Shown here: positions 44,561-53,893 of the stretch, piece by piece
Numbering within the stretch: position 1 is the first letter of the stretch
Layout: each line of letters starts with the position of its first letter
Source: Paenibacillus hexagrammi
GTDB taxonomy: Bacteria; Bacillota; Bacilli; Paenibacillales; NBRC-103111
Assembly: GCF_021513275.1 (NCBI RefSeq)
Contig: NZ_CP090978.1
Span: forward strand, 5,947,001 to 6,011,000
Length of the DNA stretch: 64,000 bases
Direction of reading: 5' to 3'
Notes under the pieces: model-generated
Told to the model about the DNA's origin: nothing
Seen by the model: the letters and a program-made list of their open reading frames with translations, nothing else
The model's database searches: none
Translations under genes and position numbers: made by a program

Positions 44561-46483
44561 TCACCCCTCCTTCAAATATCCTTGCCTTCGCGCTATCCGA
44601 TTCATTTGCTTGATTTGGCGCACCGCTTCCTTTTGCGAACTCGTCCAATCCTTGGATGCGAAATAAACCAAACCTGCGGGATCTTCCATAGAGCGACCAG
44701 CCCGTCCTGCCATTTGGACAAGCGCCGCTTCATCAAATAACCCCGAATCCGCATCTAAAATAAACACGTCGGACTTGGGCACCGTCACGCCCCGTTCCAA
44801 AATCGTAGTCGTCACCAACAGCCGAATCTCACGCCGACGAAACTGCTGCACCTTCTCCGTTCTTAACGTGTCCTTGGAGGAGGTCCCTTGCACATTCGAG
44901 CCCGCATCTGCTTCTCCTTGATAAAGCTCTAATCTCAGCAGCTCTACCATAGGTTCGACAAGCTTAATGTTAGGCACAAAGACAAACAACTGCGCTCCGC
45001 GATCTAGAGATGCCCGAAAGAGTGATACTAATTTCGTTGGAATTGCTCGTTTGGATATGCTGCTTTGTACAGGGGGCATTGTGAGAAGCCTTGGAACAGG
45101 AAGCGGATTGCGATGGTAACGGACAGGGACTCTAACATGAGGTAATCTGCCTCGCTCAGCGGCAGCTCGGATTGGTTTGGGCGGTGTGGCAGATAGCAGA
45201 ATGGTATTGCCTGAGGGCTTGCAGACTTTCATGGCCGCATACTCCAGCATGGGGTTATTGTGATAAGGGAAAGCATCAATTTCATCGATAATGACCAAAT
45301 CAAACGCTTCGTGAAAACGCAGCAGCTGGTGCGTAGTGCCGATCGTAATCTGGCCCTGCTCCCATCGCTGTTCGCTGCCTCCGTACAGAGTCACGACCGA
45401 ATAATCGGAGAAAGCCTTACTAATGCGTGGTTGAAGCTCTAGGACAACATCTTTGCGCGGTGTAGCGATAAGCGCTCTGCCGCCTCTAGCAACCGTATAA
45501 TGAATAAACGGAAAAATCATTTCTGTTTTGCCGGCACCCGTGACGGCCCAGATCAGAAATTGTCCTTTGCCAGTAAAATATTTCCCACGGTTCTCCAGAA
45601 ATTGGAGACCTTCCAGAGAAGCTGCCTTCTGAGCGTCGCTTAGTCCCCAGGGCTCCAGATATGGCTCTAACGCGGCCATCCCAGGTCTCACCTGTGGTCC
45701 TGCTCCCCCGCGGGCACCACGACTAACATCCTCGCCTGTCCCCCAGACCGCATACTCACGATTCACGATCTGCTCAGCAGCAGCTTCCGCCCCCAGTATG
45801 AGCAAGGAGCAGTAGCGTGTCCTTCCCATTGTAAGGCATTCTTCGCAGTAGGGGCATTCTTGACCGCAATACAGGCATTCCGACCAGAAGAGTCGATGGT
45901 CCCCACTGCCGCATCTTTTACACCGATACTGTACTTGCTTCCGAAAGCCTCTACGCCAATCTCTGCTCTCTTGAACAGCCAAGCCATTCGTTACTTGCAT
46001 ATCGCCATGGAGGAAAGAAAGCTGAACATAGGGCATCCATTCATTTCGATCCATCTTAATACCAACAAAGTCTAAAACTTGCTCAAATTCTTCCGTTAGC
46101 AGAGACCGGCCCGTACAAGCCAGTACCATACTACGGTAAAGATCAGCGTTCAAACGAACTGGCGGATACTTTCCGTCCATCCAGTCTGAATATGCAATAA
46201 CCTGTACATGAAACGCTTGGATTAGGCTGTTGGCGAAGCCGCAGAACTTAGCTGCTTGCCGTAATGTTGGGAGACATTGAGAGGAGGTAATGAGAGTTGG
46301 TTCGGAGGTCAGCTTGTGTAATAAACGTACAGCTTGTCCTATCGAGAAAGAGGGCTCCAGCAGGACCATGCCGACATCGGCACCGTATTGCTCGAACCAA
46401 TACTGAATGTTAGTAGGCATATGTATAGTCAAATTCCACGTCCAAGTGGAACCGACCCTAAGCGCATACAGTTGTCCCTTCAA
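44561..46483 (-). CDS. comFA: ComFA DNA-uptake helicase
   Basis: 640 residues from a TTG start. A zinc-binding cluster precedes the motor (CKRCGSGDH, CLYCGQECPYCEEC). Walker A is AVTGAGKTE, Walker B DEID, motif III LLSATPP, and the C-terminal helicase motif VQMAGRAGRS. This DEAD/DEAH-type ATPase pulls single-stranded DNA across the membrane during transformation. The N-terminal 150 residues are variable. No ComK box was seen in the 35-bp upstream gap. Confidence 0.94.
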   Translation of the reverse strand: MKGQLYALRVGSTWTWNLTIHMPTNIQYWFEQYGADVGMVLLEPSFSIGQAVRLLHKLTSEPTLITSSQCLPTLRQAAKFCGFANSLIQAFHVQVIAYSDWMDGKYPPVRLNADLYRSMVLACTGRSLLTEEFEQVLDFVGIKMDRNEWMPYVQLSFLHGDMQVTNGLAVQESRDWRRGFRKQVQYRCKRCGSGDHRLFWSECLYCGQECPYCEECLTMGRTRYCSLLILGAEAAAEQIVNREYAVWGTGEDVSRGARGGAGPQVRPGMAALEPYLEPWGLSDAQKAASLEGLQFLENRGKYFTGKGQFLIWAVTGAGKTEMIFPFIHYTVARGGRALIATPRKDVVLELQPRISKAFSDYSVVTLYGGSEQRWEQGQITIGTTHQLLRFHEAFDLVIIDEIDAFPYHNNPMLEYAAMKVCKPSGNTILLSATPPKPIRAAAERGRLPHVRVPVRYHRNPLPVPRLLTMPPVQSSISKRAIPTKLVSLFRASLDRGAQLFVFVPNIKLVEPMVELLRLELYQGEADAGSNVQGTSSKDTLRTEKVQQFRRREIRLLVTTTILERGVTVPKSDVFILDADSGLFDEAALVQMAGRAGRSMEDPAGLVYFASKDWTSSQKEAVRQIKQMNRIARRQGYLKEG

Positions 46484-46518
46484 TCGTTCACCTAACTTTC
46501 AACTGAAGTAAACGTTTG

Positions 46519-46917
46519 CTATGTGACAAACGGGATCTCCGCGAGATCCGTCTGATTGCTGAGATTGACTACAATGACGGAGTCTTTCTCATGCTGACCC
46601 AAGTAATCATCCACAGACCTGTAAGCCAGATCGCTTCCCAGTTCAATGGAGTGCGTGTGGGACAATCGTTCAATGATCTTGATGGTATCATCCGATGAAC
46701 CTTCATCGAGTATCGTTGTCTGGAGTTCCCGTCCTTTAAACCGAGAGAAGAAAAATAAAGAGCGAAGATACCATTCAATCTGATTCTCATTGTTTTTCGT
46801 AATCACTAGCACTCTTGCCGGATTTCTGCTGCGCTCCTTGCGTGTACCGAACAAGATATGAAGCACAGCAATGCTGATTCCGTAGCAGCCGACTATCCAT
46901 AACAATCCGATCCACAT
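46519..46917 (-). CDS. Small membrane-anchored protein resembling the start of a GT2 glycosyltransferase
   Basis: 132 residues from the ATG at 46917 (GGAGG 7 bases upstream). One N-terminal membrane helix (MWIGLLWIVGCYGISIAVL) is followed by a fragment that recalls a GT-A core (RVLVITKNNENQIEWYLRSL, ILDEGSSDDTIKIIER). The rest of a glycosyltransferase is missing: no DxD after the nucleotide-binding part. It may be a degenerate or specialised sensor-like domain. It sits between degU and comFA. Confidence 0.7.
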   Translation of the reverse strand: MWIGLLWIVGCYGISIAVLHILFGTRKERSRNPARVLVITKNNENQIEWYLRSLFFFSRFKGRELQTTILDEGSSDDTIKIIERLSHTHSIELGSDLAYRSVDDYLGQHEKDSVIVVNLSNQTDLAEIPFVT

Positions 46918-46983
46918 GGCGGCTCCCTCCCTTACCTGCATTGTATGCCGCGGTTGGAGAGGGGGTTCCTGGTCAAGTAAGGA

Positions 46984-47730
46984 TTATAACGTTACCCAGC
47001 CATTTTTGATCGCGATAATAACTGCTTGTGTACGGTCATCCACTTCCATCTTCTGAAGGATGCTGCTCACATGGTTTTTGACCGTTTTTTCACTGATATA
47101 GAGGAATTCCCCGATCAGTTTATTGCTTTTACCTTCGGCCATGAGTCTGAGCACTTCTGCTTCACGCTTGGTGAGCGGGCTGTTGGCATTATGAATATAT
47201 TTAAGCCCTGCGTCTTTCACTACTGACTGGCCTGGAGCAGGCGTACTGGCTGTACCTACAACACCAGCATCGTCCAAGTACGTCATTCTTCTCAGCTGAT
47301 TAATCAGCTTTCCCGTTACTTTAGGATGAATATATGCATGTCCAGCAACCACAGAGCGGATCGCATTAATCAAGGACTCTGCTTCCATATCCTTCAGCAA
47401 ATACCCGGATGCCCCTTTACGCAGCGTCTCGAACACATAGCTCTCATCATCATGAATAGAAAGAATAATAACCTTAATATCTGGAAAAATAAGCTTCAAC
47501 CGCTCCGTCGCGACGACGCCGTTCTCAAGCGGCATGTTGATGTCCATCAAAACAATGTCAGGTGTAATTTGGTTGCACAGTTCGATAACTTGAATACCGT
47601 CTCCGCACTCACCGATCACTTCCATGTCATCTTCCATGTTAATGATCCGCTTGACGCCTTCACGAAACAGTTGATGGTCATCCGCAATAATAATGCGTAC
47701 ATTACGATCATGAATCACCGTGTTGTCCAT
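46984..47730 (-). CDS. degU: Two-component response regulator DegU
   Basis: 248 residues. Receiver domain IIIADDHQLFREGVKRI with phospho-acceptor Asp63 in LMDINMP and the late lysine region GYLLKDMEAES. The LuxR/NarL-type DNA-binding domain at the C-terminus reads LTKREAEVLRLMAEGKSNKLIGE and ISEKTVKNHVSSILQKM. DegU controls motility, competence, exoenzymes and biofilm in Bacilli. It overlaps the end of degS by 23 bp. Confidence 0.96.
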   Translation of the reverse strand: MDNTVIHDRNVRIIIADDHQLFREGVKRIINMEDDMEVIGECGDGIQVIELCNQITPDIVLMDINMPLENGVVATERLKLIFPDIKVIILSIHDDESYVFETLRKGASGYLLKDMEAESLINAIRSVVAGHAYIHPKVTGKLINQLRRMTYLDDAGVVGTASTPAPGQSVVKDAGLKYIHNANSPLTKREAEVLRLMAEGKSNKLIGEFLYISEKTVKNHVSSILQKMEVDDRTQAVIIAIKNGWVTL

Positions 47731-48892
47731 ACTGAGTATCCTCCTTGTTCTTAGCGCTGCCTATCGGGATCAGCATCGTAATTTTAGTGCCTACATCCTT
47801 GGTTGATTCCAACTCCATAGAGCCTTCCAACAGCTCAACACGCTCTCGCATGCCAAGTAAACCAAAGTTATTTCCTTTCGCAATCTTCTGCTCAATCTGA
47901 TCCACTTCAAAGCCAACACCGTTATCCGCTACATAAATTTGCACTTGTTCCTTCTCTAAGGTCAGTTCAACTGACACGTAGGTAGCATTTGCGTGTTTCA
48001 GCACATTGGAAAGTGCCTCCTGCACCAAACGAAACACAGCTACTTCAAGGCCCGATGGAAGCCGGGTGTCTTTACCCACCAGATTAAATACCGTGCGAAT
48101 TTTGTTCTTTTCCTCGAAATCCTGCAGGTATTTGCGAAGTGTCGGCACAACACCCAAATCATCAAGCGCCATAGGGCGGAGATTGAAGATGATCTTGCGA
48201 ACCTCCTCAAGCCCCCCTCTGACTTGTCCTTTTAAATCAATTAATTCTTCCCGGGCTGCCGTTGCATCCTGCTTCATCAGCATTCTCTCCGCGATTTCGG
48301 TGCGAAGTACAACATTAGCCATCGTCTGAGCCATACCGTCGTGAATTTCCCGGGCAATTCGCTTACGTTCTTCTTCCTGCGCTAATATAATTTTGAGGCC
48401 GAGCAGCTGTCGATTCTTTGCTGACTCCAAAATACGGGTCACTTGATTCAAATCTCCCGACAAATACTCCAGCACAACGTTCATTTGGGAAACAATTGTA
48501 TCCGCTCGCTCCACTTGCTTGTCCACGTTCTTCACACGCTGCTGAAGATCATTGCGGCGCGCCTTTAGATGATTCTCTTTCTCTCGTGCAATCGTAAGCT
48601 CCAGCTGCAAGGCAATGGCAGCCTCATAAGCCGTCTTGATATCTTCCTCGCGGTACCGATTAAAATCACGGCTAACCTCGGTGAGTCGAATACGAGATCT
48701 CTTATAATCCTTTTCCAGCTTGTCCACCAGATCGATGGTCACGCTAGTTTCCTGCTTAATCTCCTCAAGCTCACGAGTAAGAGTCTCTTTTTCCAACCGG
48801 GACGTTTCAGCAATTTCAAAGATTTGATACTTGCTGCTTTCCATGACGTTAATGGCGTTTTTTATGACACGATCGATAGCGTCTGGCTGCAA
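47708..48892 (-). CDS. degS: Sensor histidine kinase DegS
   Basis: 394 residues from a TTG at 48892 (AAGGAG 9 bases upstream); an upstream in-frame TTG at 48916 would overlap that site. No membrane segment: the N-terminal 170 residues are coiled-coil signal-sensing helices. The HisKA_3 box is ERKRIAREIHDGMAQTM with the phospho-accepting His. The ATPase motif ends are VADNGVGFEV and GLLGMRERVELL. A cytoplasmic kinase of this form next to degU is DegS. Confidence 0.95.
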   Translation of the reverse strand: MQPDAIDRVIKNAINVMESSKYQIFEIAETSRLEKETLTRELEEIKQETSVTIDLVDKLEKDYKRSRIRLTEVSRDFNRYREEDIKTAYEAAIALQLELTIAREKENHLKARRNDLQQRVKNVDKQVERADTIVSQMNVVLEYLSGDLNQVTRILESAKNRQLLGLKIILAQEEERKRIAREIHDGMAQTMANVVLRTEIAERMLMKQDATAAREELIDLKGQVRGGLEEVRKIIFNLRPMALDDLGVVPTLRKYLQDFEEKNKIRTVFNLVGKDTRLPSGLEVAVFRLVQEALSNVLKHANATYVSVELTLEKEQVQIYVADNGVGFEVDQIEQKIAKGNNFGLLGMRERVELLEGSMELESTKDVGTKITMLIPIGSAKNKEDTQYGQHGDS

Positions 48893-48976
48893 TGGAACAA
48901 GCTCCTTTGTAAACAAATTAGTCTACCCCATATTGTAACATATTTCTACACATTTGGAGTGTACTTCTAGCACTAT

Positions 48977-51583
48977 TTATTCAAGCGTAATGCCTTGTTT
49001 CTCCGGCTCCCAGCCTACTTTCCAGCCTAATTTCTCCGAAATCAGGCGCAGCGGCACCATACTTAGGTTATTCATGATCCGCGGAGCAACTTCAGCTGTG
49101 ACCCGCTGGCCATTCACAATCAGATCGGGATTATCGATCCAGAGGTCAATCATTTTATCCCCGCGAGTAATCGTCACTTTACGTTCCGCGTCATCCCATT
49201 TAACATTACCGCCCAGCGCCTCAGTCACAAAACGAATCGGAATAAGCGTATTACCGTCGATAATCGTTGGTGCCTGCTCCAAGGTCATGGCTTTATCGTT
49301 GACGCTGACCTGCTTTTTGTTCACGGTCATCATCACTTGACTCTTAGGCAGCGCGGCCATTTCACCTTTATAGATGAAGGACACATCATCAAAATTAATT
49401 TTACCCTTCGCCGCTCTTTCATCCTGGCCGTTTGCGGGATTCGCCACGTAGATGCTCTTAAGCTTAACCGGGAACTTCAGATCGGAAATATTCGCCGTCA
49501 CCTTTTTCCAACCGGTCCAGTTCATATTCTCTGTAAAGCTCCTCAGCTGCTGATCGCCATTGGCATCAATAAATTCCGCGCGGACCCAGTTAAAGCTGCC
49601 ATCGCCGAAAATATTAGCCGAAATAAACTCTGGCTCTCCCGCAATCGTCACACCACCGTTATCAGCATCAAACCGTGCATATGCGGCCTTAGTACCAGTA
49701 CCCTTCGTAAAATCGTAGCTGAGCTCGATATTCTTGTTCCCTTTGTCCTGGGCGATCTTCACGTTGGATACAACCTCAGCAGGTACTTGAAAGGCATTCG
49801 TTAGCACGGAAGCGTGATCCAAATCGTACCAGACCTTCTCTTGCCCCACTGGTAATGTCACCATCGTGCTGTATCCGTCATATCTGGCAATAACCTGCGC
49901 CGACTGGCTCCCTGCCGTGCTATCTACATGCAGCACTCCATCCTTGATAGAGCCCTGAATACCGCTCAACTCCCAATCAGCCGCAGCAGGAGGAAGTTCC
50001 TTCGTTAACCCGCTCTTCGTCGTTACTTTGATAGGAAGCTTGAAATCATTCCCCGCAGTCAAAGAAAATCCACCCGCAGCAAACGTCATGGCATTGATCT
50101 GATCACGTCCGACAACTTCTACATCCATAGAGGCAGTACCTTTACCTGATTTCGCCGTAATTTGCGTCTTTCCGATTTGTGTTGCGGTGAACACATTGTC
50201 CTTGAATGTACCTACCGAGCTTGAGCTAGTCCACTGAGGGATAATATTCGTAATATCTACCGGGTTATAATAATCATCATAAGCATTAAACTGATAAGTG
50301 CTGGATTCATTTTTAAATAATACGTTCTGTCCCTTTAAAATAAGTCCCTTCAGCTCGCCCTTAGGCGCCAAACTGTAAACCCCTACCCCATTAGCTACCG
50401 CACGCTGGTTCCCGTACTCTGTTTTATTGGTAAGCTGCGGAGTAAACTCTCCGAGAGGACGCGACACTAGTTGTGTCGATCCACCGCCGTCAAGCACCAT
50501 TCCCCGCCATACGCCTGCTTGGATCATAAATTCCTGCAGCTCTGGAAGCGTCATACCTTTACTGCTGCCGTTGTTGTCCGCCGTGATGATGTACGCTGTT
50601 TTCTTATCCTGAGAGTAGCCTATTGCTGTCCTTGACCGCGGCTGATACCCGTTAAAATCATTCACATTCCGCGTAAAATAGCTCGGCTTCGCTTCATCAA
50701 CCAACAGCGTGCTGCCGCCGATCAACATTTTGAAGCTTTTCCAGTCATAATTCTTCGACGCATCATGGGGAATCATGTCGTACTTCGTTGTGATCTTATC
50801 CCCAACCTTCAAGTGGTTTACGATGAAGTCTTTGGCAAGTCCCGATCCTCTTAAAATATAGCCATTGGCCGGAGCCGCCATCTTCACATTCGTGTCGATT
50901 TGAATTTCCTTCACTACGTCATTCACGACGAGCGCTTCCGTAGGTACATGAATACCGTCAACTGCTCTTTGCGTCATCGCCCACGCATCCGTGTATAGAA
51001 ACAGTCCATCCGCGATCAATGGATTTCCGTCATCGTCCCAGTAAAAGGTTTTGTTCACACCGCCAAGCTCAAAGCTCGTTCCATCCTTCGCCGTAACCGT
51101 CCCTTGAAAATCAAAAATATCGACGATCGGCTGATTATCCTTCGTAATCGCAAAAGAATAAAGACCGGAAATCTTTGCTGGCGTCGCCATCACTTTACCG
51201 TTCGTAATTTGCGCACCTTCTGGAACACCTTCCGCCGTCGTATTGAAGAAGTCCCCATTCACACCAGCTACGGCGCCTGTATCCTTAACCATGCCGAGCA
51301 CACTCTGGTTCTTCGTGAACTGATTATTCGTTCCCGCCATCGCATCGATCTTCACATTCGGATTCGTCAAATCTACTTCAATGACATTCGCATTCACTGA
51401 AATCGGCTTATCATTTCTAGTCGTCGTCCACACATAGTTTTTGAGAATCGCACCCGAAGTAATTGTCTCCTGCGAGCCTAACGTTAATGTTGAATCGGCC
51501 GCCCATGCAGGCATTCCTGCGAACATCTGCAGCGACACAGCACACGCCAACGCACCTAATCTTAACCGCCTTCGTAATTCCAT
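48977..51583 (-). CDS. Secreted phosphodiester glycosidase-family protein with C-terminal copper-amine-oxidase-like domains
   Basis: 868 residues from the ATG at 51583 (GGAG 7 bases upstream). Signal peptide with basic start (MELRRRLRLGALACAVSL) and cleavage near AWAAD. The NAGPA/DUF2233 domain has VAGVNGDFFNT, SRTAIGYSQD and the diagnostic VLDGGGSTQ. A middle region with bacterial Ig-like features follows. The C-terminus carries copper-amine-oxidase-N-like modules (TLIPIRFVTEALGG, SMVPLRLISEKLGW), common in Paenibacillus secreted proteins. It probably acts on cell-wall or exopolysaccharide phosphodiesters. Confidence 0.88.
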   Translation of the reverse strand: MELRRRLRLGALACAVSLQMFAGMPAWAADSTLTLGSQETITSGAILKNYVWTTTRNDKPISVNANVIEVDLTNPNVKIDAMAGTNNQFTKNQSVLGMVKDTGAVAGVNGDFFNTTAEGVPEGAQITNGKVMATPAKISGLYSFAITKDNQPIVDIFDFQGTVTAKDGTSFELGGVNKTFYWDDDGNPLIADGLFLYTDAWAMTQRAVDGIHVPTEALVVNDVVKEIQIDTNVKMAAPANGYILRGSGLAKDFIVNHLKVGDKITTKYDMIPHDASKNYDWKSFKMLIGGSTLLVDEAKPSYFTRNVNDFNGYQPRSRTAIGYSQDKKTAYIITADNNGSSKGMTLPELQEFMIQAGVWRGMVLDGGGSTQLVSRPLGEFTPQLTNKTEYGNQRAVANGVGVYSLAPKGELKGLILKGQNVLFKNESSTYQFNAYDDYYNPVDITNIIPQWTSSSSVGTFKDNVFTATQIGKTQITAKSGKGTASMDVEVVGRDQINAMTFAAGGFSLTAGNDFKLPIKVTTKSGLTKELPPAAADWELSGIQGSIKDGVLHVDSTAGSQSAQVIARYDGYSTMVTLPVGQEKVWYDLDHASVLTNAFQVPAEVVSNVKIAQDKGNKNIELSYDFTKGTGTKAAYARFDADNGGVTIAGEPEFISANIFGDGSFNWVRAEFIDANGDQQLRSFTENMNWTGWKKVTANISDLKFPVKLKSIYVANPANGQDERAAKGKINFDDVSFIYKGEMAALPKSQVMMTVNKKQVSVNDKAMTLEQAPTIIDGNTLIPIRFVTEALGGNVKWDDAERKVTITRGDKMIDLWIDNPDLIVNGQRVTAEVAPRIMNNLSMVPLRLISEKLGWKVGWEPEKQGITLE

Positions 51584-51830
51584 ACTGCTTCTCCACACTC
51601 CTCTTTCAATCTTTCTCTCTGATCTAAACTTAACAAATATATAGACTCTATTTCTATGGAAAAAGTTACGGGTTTGCTAGCGTTGTATTTATATGAGGGA
51701 TTAAAGAGATATATCAAGGGATATATTGGGGGGAATAGCTCGGGTGTGGCTGATGAGCGTCATTTGATGCCGCACCATGTTAGAATGTCACTTACTGAAT
51801 CCAGGAACACATGTGTAATTCAAAAAGACA
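51584..51830. other. Intergenic region between metK terminator and the glycosidase gene
   Basis: About 250 bp upstream of the glycosidase. AT-rich near the gene, with TATA-like boxes, but no promoter pair I would commit to. No conserved gene, repeat or RNA motif was seen. Confidence 0.4.
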
Positions 51831-51863
51831 ACAAAAAAAGGCCGCCCAAAATCGAGCGACCTT
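51831..51863 (-). terminator. Terminator of metK
   Basis: Stem AAGGTCGC/GCGGCCTT (one G-U pair; 51838-51845 with 51856-51863), followed by a U7 run on the minus strand, 14 bp after the metK stop. Confidence 0.88.
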
Positions 51864-51877
51864 TACATTTATTAAAA

Positions 51878-53089
51878 TTAGCTATTGATCAGAGCTTCAG
51901 CCTTCAAAATTTCAGCCTTATCTGTACGCTCCCAAGGAACGTTCAAATCATTACGGCCAAAGTGCCCGTAAGCTGCTGTTTGACGATAGATTGGACGGCG
52001 AAGATCCAGCTCTTTGATAATACCTGCAGGACGCAGGTCAAAGTTTTTGCGAATCAATTCTACCAACTTCTCTTCGCTAACTTTACCTGTACCAAAAGTA
52101 TCAACACTGATCGATACCGGTCTAGCTACACCGATAGCATAAGCAAGCTGCACTTCACACTTGTCAGCCAAGCCTGCAGCAACGATGTTCTTCGCGACAT
52201 AACGTGCTGCGTAAGCGCCTGAACGGTCAACCTTTGTTGGATCCTTACCAGAGAATGCGCCACCGCCATGGCGTGCATAACCACCGTAAGTATCAACGAT
52301 AATTTTACGGCCAGTCAAGCCAGCGTCCCCTTGCGGTCCGCCGATAACGAAACGGCCAGTTGGGTTGATAAAATAATTTGTGTTTTCATCCAGGAACTGA
52401 GCAGGTACGATAGGCTTGATGACATGCTCTTTGATATCCTGTTGGATTTGCTCCAAAGTAACATCTTCGGAGTGCTGTGTAGAAACAACGATTGCATCTA
52501 CGCGAACCGGTTTGTCACCATCATATTCAACGGTAACTTGCGTTTTTCCATCCGGACGCAAGTAAGGCAGAGTGCCATTTTTGCGAACCTCAGTCAAGCG
52601 GCGTGCCAGTTGGTGAGAAATCGAAATTGGAAGCGGCATAAGCTCAGGAGTCTCATTCACCGCAAAACCGAACATAAGACCTTGATCGCCTGCACCAATC
52701 GCCTCGATTTCAGCGTCGGACATAGTTCCTTCTCTTGCTTCAAGGGCTTTATTAACCCCTTGTGCAATATCAGGAGATTGCTCATTCAAAGAAACGAGAA
52801 CCGCGCAAGTCTGAGAGTCAAAACCAAACTTCGCTCGAGTGTACCCGATCTCCTTGATCGTTTTTCTAGCGATTGCTTGAATATCCACATATTCAGAGCT
52901 TGAAGTAATCTCTCCGATTACCAGTACCAAACCTGTTGCAACCGATACCTCACACGCAACACGTGCATTCGGATCATTTGTCAAAAAAGCATCCAAAACC
53001 GCATCAGAAATTTGGTCACAAATTTTATCTGGATGACCCTCTGTGACGGATTCGGATGTAAATAAACGACGACCACGTTCCAGTGCCAT
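51878..53089 (-). CDS. metK: S-adenosylmethionine synthetase
   Basis: 403 residues from the ATG at 53089; an ATG at 53098 directly abuts the AGGAGG site, whereas 53089 is spaced 9 bases. Hallmarks are [32 protein letters not shown], and [16 protein letters not shown]. It makes SAM from methionine and ATP, and so supplies the several methyltransferases in this window as well as general metabolism. Single gene with its own promoter and terminator. Confidence 0.97.
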   Translation of the reverse strand: MALERGRRLFTSESVTEGHPDKICDQISDAVLDAFLTNDPNARVACEVSVATGLVLVIGEITSSSEYVDIQAIARKTIKEIGYTRAKFGFDSQTCAVLVSLNEQSPDIAQGVNKALEAREGTMSDAEIEAIGAGDQGLMFGFAVNETPELMPLPISISHQLARRLTEVRKNGTLPYLRPDGKTQVTVEYDGDKPVRVDAIVVSTQHSEDVTLEQIQQDIKEHVIKPIVPAQFLDENTNYFINPTGRFVIGGPQGDAGLTGRKIIVDTYGGYARHGGGAFSGKDPTKVDRSGAYAARYVAKNIVAAGLADKCEVQLAYAIGVARPVSISVDTFGTGKVSEEKLVELIRKNFDLRPAGIIKELDLRRPIYRQTAAYGHFGRNDLNVPWERTDKAEILKAEALINS

Positions 53090-53121
53090 GTCATTCATCC
53101 TCCTATACCTTCTTAGTATGT

Positions 53122-53192
53122 ATGAAAAGCCCCTAATTGATGCCTCTCGCCTTTATAAGCGTTTTTGCTAATTCAGCAGCTTTTCATGCTGA
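53122..53192 (-). promoter_or_regulatory. Structured leader of metK, not an S-box
   Basis: The RNA leader of about 110 bases contains a 9-bp perfect inverted repeat (53179-53187 with 53122-53130, ATGAAAAGC/GCTTTTCAT) enclosing two small hairpins (53166-53178 and 53148-53161). A competing 6-bp hairpin (53187-53192 with 53173-53178, TCAGCA/TGCTGA) would use part of the same strand. The S-box (SAM-I) consensus usual for metK in Bacilli is absent. This could be an alternative regulatory fold, but no known class is recognised. Confidence 0.45.
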
Positions 53193-53204
53193 CATTGATG
53201 ATGT

Positions 53205-53213
53205 ATTATAACA
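53205..53213 (-). promoter_or_regulatory. Extended -10 promoter element of metK
   Basis: TGTTATAAT on the minus strand, a TGn-extended perfect -10, with no good -35 because the preceding terminator's U tract occupies that position. Transcription would start about 105 bp before metK. Confidence 0.5.
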
Positions 53214-53215
53214 GC

Positions 53216-53249
53216 AAAAAAATAGAACCTTTTCCAAAAGGAAAAGGTT
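53216..53249 (-). terminator. Strong terminator upstream of metK
   Basis: Perfect 10-bp stem AACCTTTTCC/GGAAAAGGTT with a four-base loop, then CTATTTTTTT on the minus strand. It probably ends the SASP transcript and isolates metK from it. Confidence 0.82.
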
Positions 53250-53529
53250 GCATTGACCTTCAATTTATTATCTTACTTGAATTGTTGTCTAGTGTCAATG
53301 AAATTGGAAGAATTAATAGAATGATAACATGTGATTGACAACCGACATTCGACGCCACACCGCATACAAAAAAGTGGAAAACAAGTACGTCCTAATCTCG
53401 ACCACTACAATAAATACCCAACTTAAAACGAATTTTCATTTTGAATTCGGAATCAAATAAATTCTTTCCAGACCAACAAAACAAAACTCTGCTAAAGACA
53501 GGTTAACATTCTGACTGATGCCGTGACTT
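53250..53529. other. Intergenic region without recognisable gene
   Basis: 280 bp of AT-rich sequence between SASP and the terminator. I found no open frame with a ribosome site, no repeat and no RNA motif. Confidence 0.4.
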
Positions 53530-53805
53530 TTATAGGGTAAACATAACTTCCTCTGCTTTCTGGATCAAGCGTTTTGTAATACTACCGCCTACTGCTCCAG
53601 CATCTCTTGATGAAATATGTCCCCAATAATCCTCTTTGATCGAGGAAGACGGTATTGCACCCAACTCCGTAGCAAACTCAGTGTCAGCGTTAGCCATCAT
53701 ATTTTTTCCTACTGGCAGCCCAAGCTCAGCTGCTATCTCATACTTAAGGATATCCAGTGCCTGCTTCGACTCGGGAACCACTTTGACGTTATTGCTTCTA
53801 GCCAT
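53530..53805 (-). CDS. Alpha/beta-type small acid-soluble spore protein
   Basis: 91 residues from the ATG at 53805 (AGGAGG 8 bases before). The conserved alpha/beta SASP segments are present: LDILKYEIAAELGLPV, TEFATELG as the germination-protease site (E/A region), and GAVGGSITKRLI. The protein coats spore DNA and protects it from UV and heat. The N-terminus is slightly basic. Expression in the forespore fits the sigma-G-like -10 upstream. Confidence 0.93.
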   Translation of the reverse strand: MARSNNVKVVPESKQALDILKYEIAAELGLPVGKNMMANADTEFATELGAIPSSSIKEDYWGHISSRDAGAVGGSITKRLIQKAEEVMFTL

Positions 53806-53836
53806 AACCATCGCCTCCTTAAGTTGTGTACGACTT

Positions 53837-53843
53837 TAGTATG
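53837..53843 (-). promoter_or_regulatory. Sigma-G/F-type -10 of the SASP gene
   Basis: CATACTA on the minus strand, a full match to the forespore sigma-G -10, 31 bp before the start codon. A TGCGTT about 19 bases upstream is a weak -35. Confidence 0.55.
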
Positions 53844-53893
53844 GCTGAAAAGCAAATGCCGAAACGCATAAGATGTTGTCAGCATGGGTAAAA

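Noticed and set aside
51656..52222. Plus-strand open frame of 188 residues
   Set aside because: It runs through the metK terminator and then antisense to metK; no ribosome site or family resemblance.
53105..53530. SAM-I (S-box) riboswitch upstream of metK
   Set aside because: None of the conserved S-box core was found on the minus strand in this interval.
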